From contig VAYD01000189.1 of NCBI GenBank assembly GCA_005883905.1, forward strand, positions 847 to 6,607: a stretch of DNA of 5,761 nucleotides, given 5' to 3'. The notes under the pieces were generated by a model, which was given only the letters and a program-made list of their open reading frames with translations, had not been told where the DNA came from and made no database searches. This document shows, in pieces, positions 5,048 through 5,761 of this stretch (within the stretch, counting starts at the first letter, position 1; the number at the start of each line of letters is the position of its first letter). Origin of the DNA: Actinomycetota bacterium. Lineage in GTDB: Bacteria > Actinomycetota > Thermoleophilia > Solirubrobacterales > Solirubrobacteraceae. Position numbers and translations under genes: made by a program.

Positions 5048-5761
5048 GTGACGGCCTTCGATCAGCACCTCATCGACGCCACCGCCGGGGTGACGGCACG
5101 GCTGCGCCGGATCGTCGGCGACCCGGTGGTGGCCGAGGACCTCTGCCAGGAGACGTTCGTGCGCGCGTGGCGCGGAGCTCCGCGCGAGCTGCCGCCCGAG
5201 CGCCTGCGCGCCTGGCTGCACCGCACGGCGACGAACCTCGCCTTCGACGAGCTGCGCCGCCGGGCGCGTCGCGACGAGGTCGGCTACGACGACGCGCTCA
5301 CCGGCGCGGGGGCGACGGATGCGTCGGTCGCCGGGGCCGACGTGCGCGACGCGCTCGGCGCGCTGACCCCGCACCAGCGCCTCGTGCTGCTGCTGCGCTT
5401 CGAACAGGGCCTCTCGCTGCGCGAGCTCGGCGAGCTGCTCGACATCGGCGAGGACGCCGCCCGCAAGCGCGTCGCGCGCGCCCGCGAGGCGTTCGCCGAG
5501 GCGCTGCGCGACGCTCGCGCCGGCGACAGCCGCCCCACTGTGCTCGTGCTGATGGGCCGCGAGGAGCCCGATGCGTACACGCGCTGGCTCGAATCCGCGG
5601 GCGCGCGCGTGCGCATCCACGGGCCCGACAAGGCCGGCCTGGACCTGGCCGGCGCCGACGCACTCGTGCTCTCGGGCTCGACCACCGACGTGCACCCGCG
5701 CACCTATGGCGAGCCCATCGACCCGCGCTGCCTGGACCCGGACCTCAACCGCGACCTGCGC
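5048..5761 (+). CDS. ECF/sigma-70-type sigma factor fused to a peptidase C26-like glutamine amidotransferase domain (runs off right edge)
   Basis: From the GTG at 5048 the frame stays open for 238 codons to the edge. Residues 4-75 are sigma region 2: FDQHLIDATAGVTARLRRIV, AEDLCQETFVRAWR (29-42), and the -10 helix RLRAWLHRTATNLAFDELRR (52-71). Residues 99-153 are region 4: LGALTPHQRLVLLLRFEQG, then the helix-turn-helix LSLRELGELL...EDAARKRVARARE. After a roughly 10-residue linker, PTVLVLMG (163-170) starts a new alpha/beta domain. GADALVLSGSTTDVHPRTYGE (202-222) matches the 'DGLLLxGGxDVxPxxYGE' block of class I glutamine amidotransferases of the gamma-glutamyl-GABA hydrolase type, and NRD (234-236) the usual 'RD' that follows. 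The expected GICRG cysteine is beyond the window. No SD is visible and no in-frame start exists between 4985 and 5047. The sigma call is secure; the amidotransferase call is probable. Confidence 0.85.
   Translation, partial: MTAFDQHLIDATAGVTARLRRIVGDPVVAEDLCQETFVRAWRGAPRELPPERLRAWLHRTATNLAFDELRRRARRDEVGYDDALTGAGATDASVAGADVRDALGALTPHQRLVLLLRFEQGLSLRELGELLDIGEDAARKRVARAREAFAEALRDARAGDSRPTVLVLMGREEPDAYTRWLESAGARVRIHGPDKAGLDLAGADALVLSGSTTDVHPRTYGEPIDPRCLDPDLNRDLR
5534..5761 (+). other. C-terminal class I glutamine amidotransferase (peptidase C26)-like domain of the sigma fusion, partial
   Basis: Codons 163-238 of the gene at 5048 form a Rossmann-like start: strand VLVLMG, helix EEPDAYTRWLESAGA, strand RVRIHG, helix region, strand ADALVLSG. 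The TDVHPRTYGE loop follows. Gamma-glutamyl-GABA hydrolases (PuuD-like) usually have a GG pair before xDVxP; here it is G-S-T-T, so one glycine is replaced. The N-terminal part is shorter than in stand-alone PuuD proteins. Internal GTG (5540) and ATG (5552) codons exist but have no ribosome site, so a separate overlapping gene is unlikely. Confidence 0.7.

Noticed and set aside
4997..5695. Minus-strand open frame of 232 codons opposite the sigma-amidotransferase gene
   Set aside because: It is antisense to clear sigma-2 and sigma-4 sequence, lacks recognisable motifs, and shows the Arg/Ala/Gly bias of a GC-rich shadow frame.
5552..5761. Separate amidotransferase gene starting at the internal ATG (5552) or GTG (5540)
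   Set aside because: No ribosome site precedes either codon. The first beta strand (TVLVLMG) begins before the ATG, and the frame is continuous with the sigma factor without a stop.

Overview
This is a GC-rich (about 70%), gene-dense chromosomal segment. The G/C-ending codons, GTG starts, apparent leaderless promoters and protein families fit a high-GC actinobacterium. My best guess is the Thermoleophilia/Solirubrobacterales lineage, but that is inference and no marker gene is present. No tRNA, rRNA, CRISPR array, insertion sequence or terminator hairpin was recognised, and no gene-free stretch exceeds 80 bases.

Layout from left to right: (1) the N-terminal part of an NAD-dependent epimerase/dehydratase on the minus strand runs off the left edge. 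(2) A divergent two-gene unit on the plus strand encodes a secreted allene-oxide-cyclase/dirigent-like barrel protein (312-785) and, overlapping it by one base, a YciI-like protein (785-1084). (3) A MarR regulator (1109-1534) is translationally coupled to an SRPBCC/polyketide-cyclase-like protein (1531-1932). Its promoter carries four helically phased GTAC half-sites and the mRNA looks leaderless. (4) An NmrA-like NAD(P)-binding reductase on the minus strand (1916-2662) is divergent from an ECF41-type sigma factor with a fused SnoaL-like domain (2743-3624). The 80-base gap holds two face-to-face copies of an ECF41-like promoter signature. (5) A secreted alpha/beta hydrolase lies on the minus strand (3621-4985). 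(6) A second sigma-70/ECF-type gene starts at 5048 on the plus strand and runs off the right edge.

The most unusual item is the last gene. After complete sigma-2 and sigma-4 regions, the frame continues without a stop through a short linker into the N-terminal half of what looks like a class I glutamine amidotransferase of the peptidase C26 (gamma-glutamyl-GABA hydrolase, PuuD-like) family. I do not recall a described sigma-factor group with that output or sensor domain. The catalytic Cys and His would lie beyond the window.

How the genes work together (inference): the window holds two self-contained regulatory cassettes. One is MarR plus SRPBCC, likely autorepressed and ligand-released. The other is ECF41 plus its reductase, likely self-activating through the shared promoter region. 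The second sigma gene is divergent from a secreted hydrolase that could be its target. Genes are packed so tightly that both convergent pairs overlap at their stop codons.
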